From contig CAMLFK010000261.1 in NCBI GenBank assembly GCA_946479255.1, forward strand, positions 1 to 6,922: 6,922 nucleotides of DNA. Direction: 5' to 3'. How positions within the stretch are numbered: position 1 is the first letter of the stretch; every line of letters starts with the position of its first letter. The notes beneath the pieces were generated by a model. It saw only the letters and a list, made by a program, of their open reading frames with translations. It was not told the origin of the DNA and did no database searches. The stretch comes from an uncultured Oxalobacteraceae bacterium. Lineage in GTDB: Bacteria; Pseudomonadota; Gammaproteobacteria; Burkholderiales; Burkholderiaceae. The translations under genes and the position numbers were made by a program. Below, piece after piece: positions 5,715 to 6,922 of this stretch.

Positions 5715-6101
5715 ATGCGCGCGTTCCGACCCCGCCCTCCGGCCAGCGCCGGATTTACCTTGCTCGAAGTGCTGGTGGCGCTGGTCATCGTCGGCACCGC
5801 GCTGGGCGCGTCCTTGCGCGCGGTCGGCAGCCTCACTTCCAACAGCGCCGGCCTGCGCACCGCCATGATGGCCACCTGGTCGGCCGAGAACCGGCTGGTG
5901 CAGATCCGCCTGGCGCGCCAGTTTCCGCCCGTGGGCAAGCAGAGCTACGAATGCCCGCAGGGCGACCTGCAGCTGATCTGCCAGGAAGAAGTGGTGGCCA
6001 GTCCCAATCCGCGCCTGCGCCGGGTTGAAGTGAGCGTGTTCGACATGGCCAACCCCGAGCGCCGCATCATCAAGCTGGTGCAGCTGGTGCTGAACGAATG
6101 A
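5715..6101 (+). CDS. gspI: Type II secretion minor pseudopilin GspI
   Basis: Minor pseudopilin of 128 residues, expected to form the tip complex with GspJ and GspK and to nucleate pseudopilus assembly. The leader MRAFRPRPPASAG is cut at G13/F14, with Glu18 at mature position 5, and the hydrophobic helix covers about 14-40. WSAENRL (55-61) matches the conserved A-x-N-R-L segment of GspI, and length is normal. Cys80 and Cys89 could form a small disulfide loop in the periplasm. I chose ATG 5715, 4 bp after the gspH stop. An in-frame ATG at 5682 would add 11 residues, lies inside gspH and has no ribosome site. The stop overlaps the gspJ start as ATGA, which implies coupled translation. Confidence 0.92.
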   Translation: MRAFRPRPPASAGFTLLEVLVALVIVGTALGASLRAVGSLTSNSAGLRTAMMATWSAENRLVQIRLARQFPPVGKQSYECPQGDLQLICQEEVVASPNPRLRRVEVSVFDMANPERRIIKLVQLVLNE

Positions 6102-6781
6102 AGACCACGAACATCGCGCGCCAGCGCGCCTTTACCCTGATCGAACTGCTGGTGGCCGTCAGCATCCTGGCCATCGTCGCGGTGCTGGGCTGGCGCGGCC
6201 TGGACGGTATCGTGCGCGCGCGCGTGGCCCTGACCGAGCAGCTGGAAACTGCGCGCGGCATGCAGCTGGCGCTGGCCCAGATGCAGAGCGACTGCGAACA
6301 CCTGGTGAAGCCGGGCAGCGTGCAAGGCCGGCCCTTTCTTCTATCTGGCACCGACCGCCTGACCCTGGTGCGCAACGTGTTCGTGGAAAATGAACCGACC
6401 GTCTTCCAGGTGGTGGCCTACCGCGTCGTGGGGGGCGTGCTCACGCGCCGCGAATCGCTGGGCACGCGCGACCTGACCCAGCTCGACGTGGTTTGGATGG
6501 CCACCATCAGCGACACCGACAGCAATGTCCCGGTGGCGCTGCAAAACGGCGTGACCGCCATGCAGGTGCTGAACTGGGAGAACAACGGCTGGCGCCTGGC
6601 CGCGCAAAGCGGCGGGCAGAATCAACAAGGCCAGCAGCAACAACAGCAGCAAGTCCAAGGGCAGCCGCCGCTGCCGGTCAACCCGGCCCTGGCGCTCGCG
6701 CCCACTGGCCTGCAGGTGCTCATGCAGGTTGCGGCACTGCCGGCGCCGCTGACCAAATCGTTCCTGCTGGGAGGGATGTGA
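6098..6781 (+). CDS. gspJ: Type II secretion minor pseudopilin GspJ
   Basis: Minor pseudopilin of 227 residues, a partner of GspI and GspK at the pseudopilus tip. The N-terminus has a basic leader, then FTLIELLVAVSILAI with Glu16 at mature position 5 and a hydrophobic helix (about 12-32). Oddly, the residue before the cleavage point is Ala11, where pseudopilins normally have Gly. Typical GspJ features include GWRGLDGI (31-38), a long helix with R-G-M-Q-L-A-L-A-Q-M-x-x-D (53-65), DRLTLVR (86-92) and WENNGWR (160-166). A Gln-rich tract (170-189, seven Gln in a row at 179-185) interrupts the C-terminal region, and the family-like ending (from about 201) resumes after it. The start is ATG 6098, overlapping the gspI stop. 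The gspK start overlaps its stop by one base. Confidence 0.93.
   Translation: MKTTNIARQRAFTLIELLVAVSILAIVAVLGWRGLDGIVRARVALTEQLETARGMQLALAQMQSDCEHLVKPGSVQGRPFLLSGTDRLTLVRNVFVENEPTVFQVVAYRVVGGVLTRRESLGTRDLTQLDVVWMATISDTDSNVPVALQNGVTAMQVLNWENNGWRLAAQSGGQNQQGQQQQQQQVQGQPPLPVNPALALAPTGLQVLMQVAALPAPLTKSFLLGGM
6605..6664 (+). repeat. CAG/CAA-rich tract encoding poly-Gln in gspJ
   Basis: The segment encodes residues 170-189 of GspJ and contains 13 Gln, with seven consecutive at 6632-6652. CAG and CAA are mixed, so it is not a pure trinucleotide run. It reads as a low-complexity loop inserted between conserved C-terminal segments. Confidence 0.8.
6769..6775 (+). promoter_or_regulatory. Ribosome binding site of gspK
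   Basis: GGGAGGG inside the last codons of gspJ lies 5 nt before the ATG at 6781. It fixes the gspK start and gives this gene its own strong initiation signal in addition to the 1-base stop/start overlap. Confidence 0.7.
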
Positions 6782-6922
6782 TGCGCCGCGTTCATCTACC
6801 CCGGCGCCAGCAGGGCGTGGCCATCATCACGGCACTGCTCCTGACCACGCTGTCGATCACCATTGTGGCCAGCCTGTTCTGGCAGCAGCAGGTGCAGGTG
6901 CGCTCGATGGAAAACCAGCGCC
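6781..6922 (+). CDS. gspK: Type II secretion minor pseudopilin GspK (5' part only, cut by window end)
   Basis: The first 47 codons of an open frame starting at ATG 6781. It reads MRRVHLPRRQQG, then VAIITALLLTTLSITIVASLFW: a strongly basic leader, a prepilin cleavage site at G12/V13 and a hydrophobic helix. Mature position 5 is Thr17, not Glu. Absence of Glu5 is characteristic of GspK, which caps the pseudopilus tip. The position directly after gspJ, a GGGAGGG ribosome site and a 1-base overlap with the gspJ stop (TGATG) fit the gspG-H-I-J-K order. Full GspK proteins are around 300 residues, so most of the gene lies outside the window and its calcium-binding and tip domains cannot be inspected. 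Confidence 0.9.
   Translation, partial: MRRVHLPRRQQGVAIITALLLTTLSITIVASLFWQQQVQVRSMENQR

Noticed and set aside
4730..5938. Antisense open frame (about 402 codons) opposite gspG-H-I, containing a His-rich stretch
   Set aside because: The His run is the complement of GTGATG repeats that encode the Val/Met-rich pseudopilin helix. There is no independent support.

Overview
The window is high-GC DNA (about two thirds G+C by eye) with tightly packed genes on one strand. It carries two adjacent chromosomal gene groups of housekeeping type. Gene content, order and codon use suggest a betaproteobacterium of the Oxalobacteraceae (Massilia, Duganella or Janthinobacterium type). This is a recognition-based inference, not a database match. 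I see no tRNA, rRNA, insertion sequence, CRISPR array or phage gene.

Region 1 (1-124) is a divergent intergenic region. The first bases look like the start (GTG) of a leftward gene that runs off the window, with a TATAAT box facing it. The rest is the leader of gpmA.

Region 2 (125-4584) is a compact rightward run of gpmA (2,3-BPG-dependent phosphoglycerate mutase), envC (exported coiled-coil protein with a catalytically degenerate LytM domain, predicted amidase activator), ctpA (exported S41 C-terminal processing protease) and a moeB/thiF-type adenylyltransferase. Gaps are 3 bp, 12 bp and a 4-bp overlap, so this is very probably one transcript. EnvC and CtpA both act in the periplasm on peptidoglycan remodelling: one switches on septal amidases, and the other family is known to degrade cell-wall hydrolases. 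The mutase and the adenylyltransferase are cytoplasmic metabolic enzymes with no obvious direct link to them.

Region 3 (4585-4768) is a 184-bp gap with two small hairpins and -10-like boxes. It separates the first operon from the second.

Region 4 (4769-6922) is the pseudopilin block of a type II secretion system: gspG, gspH, gspI, gspJ and the start of gspK, which is cut by the window end. GspG is the major pseudopilin. GspH, I, J and K are the minor pseudopilins thought to form the tip and prime assembly of the periplasmic pseudopilus. All carry a basic leader and a hydrophobic N-terminal helix cut by the prepilin peptidase. GspK lacks the Glu at mature position 5, as expected for that family. 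gspC, D, E and F are not upstream of gspG here.

I found no convincing undescribed system. The points most worth a second look are the gpm-envC-ctpA arrangement, which uses a mutase unrelated to the one found beside envC in E. coli; an Ala instead of Gly at the GspJ cleavage site; a poly-Gln insertion in GspJ; and several non-ATG starts.
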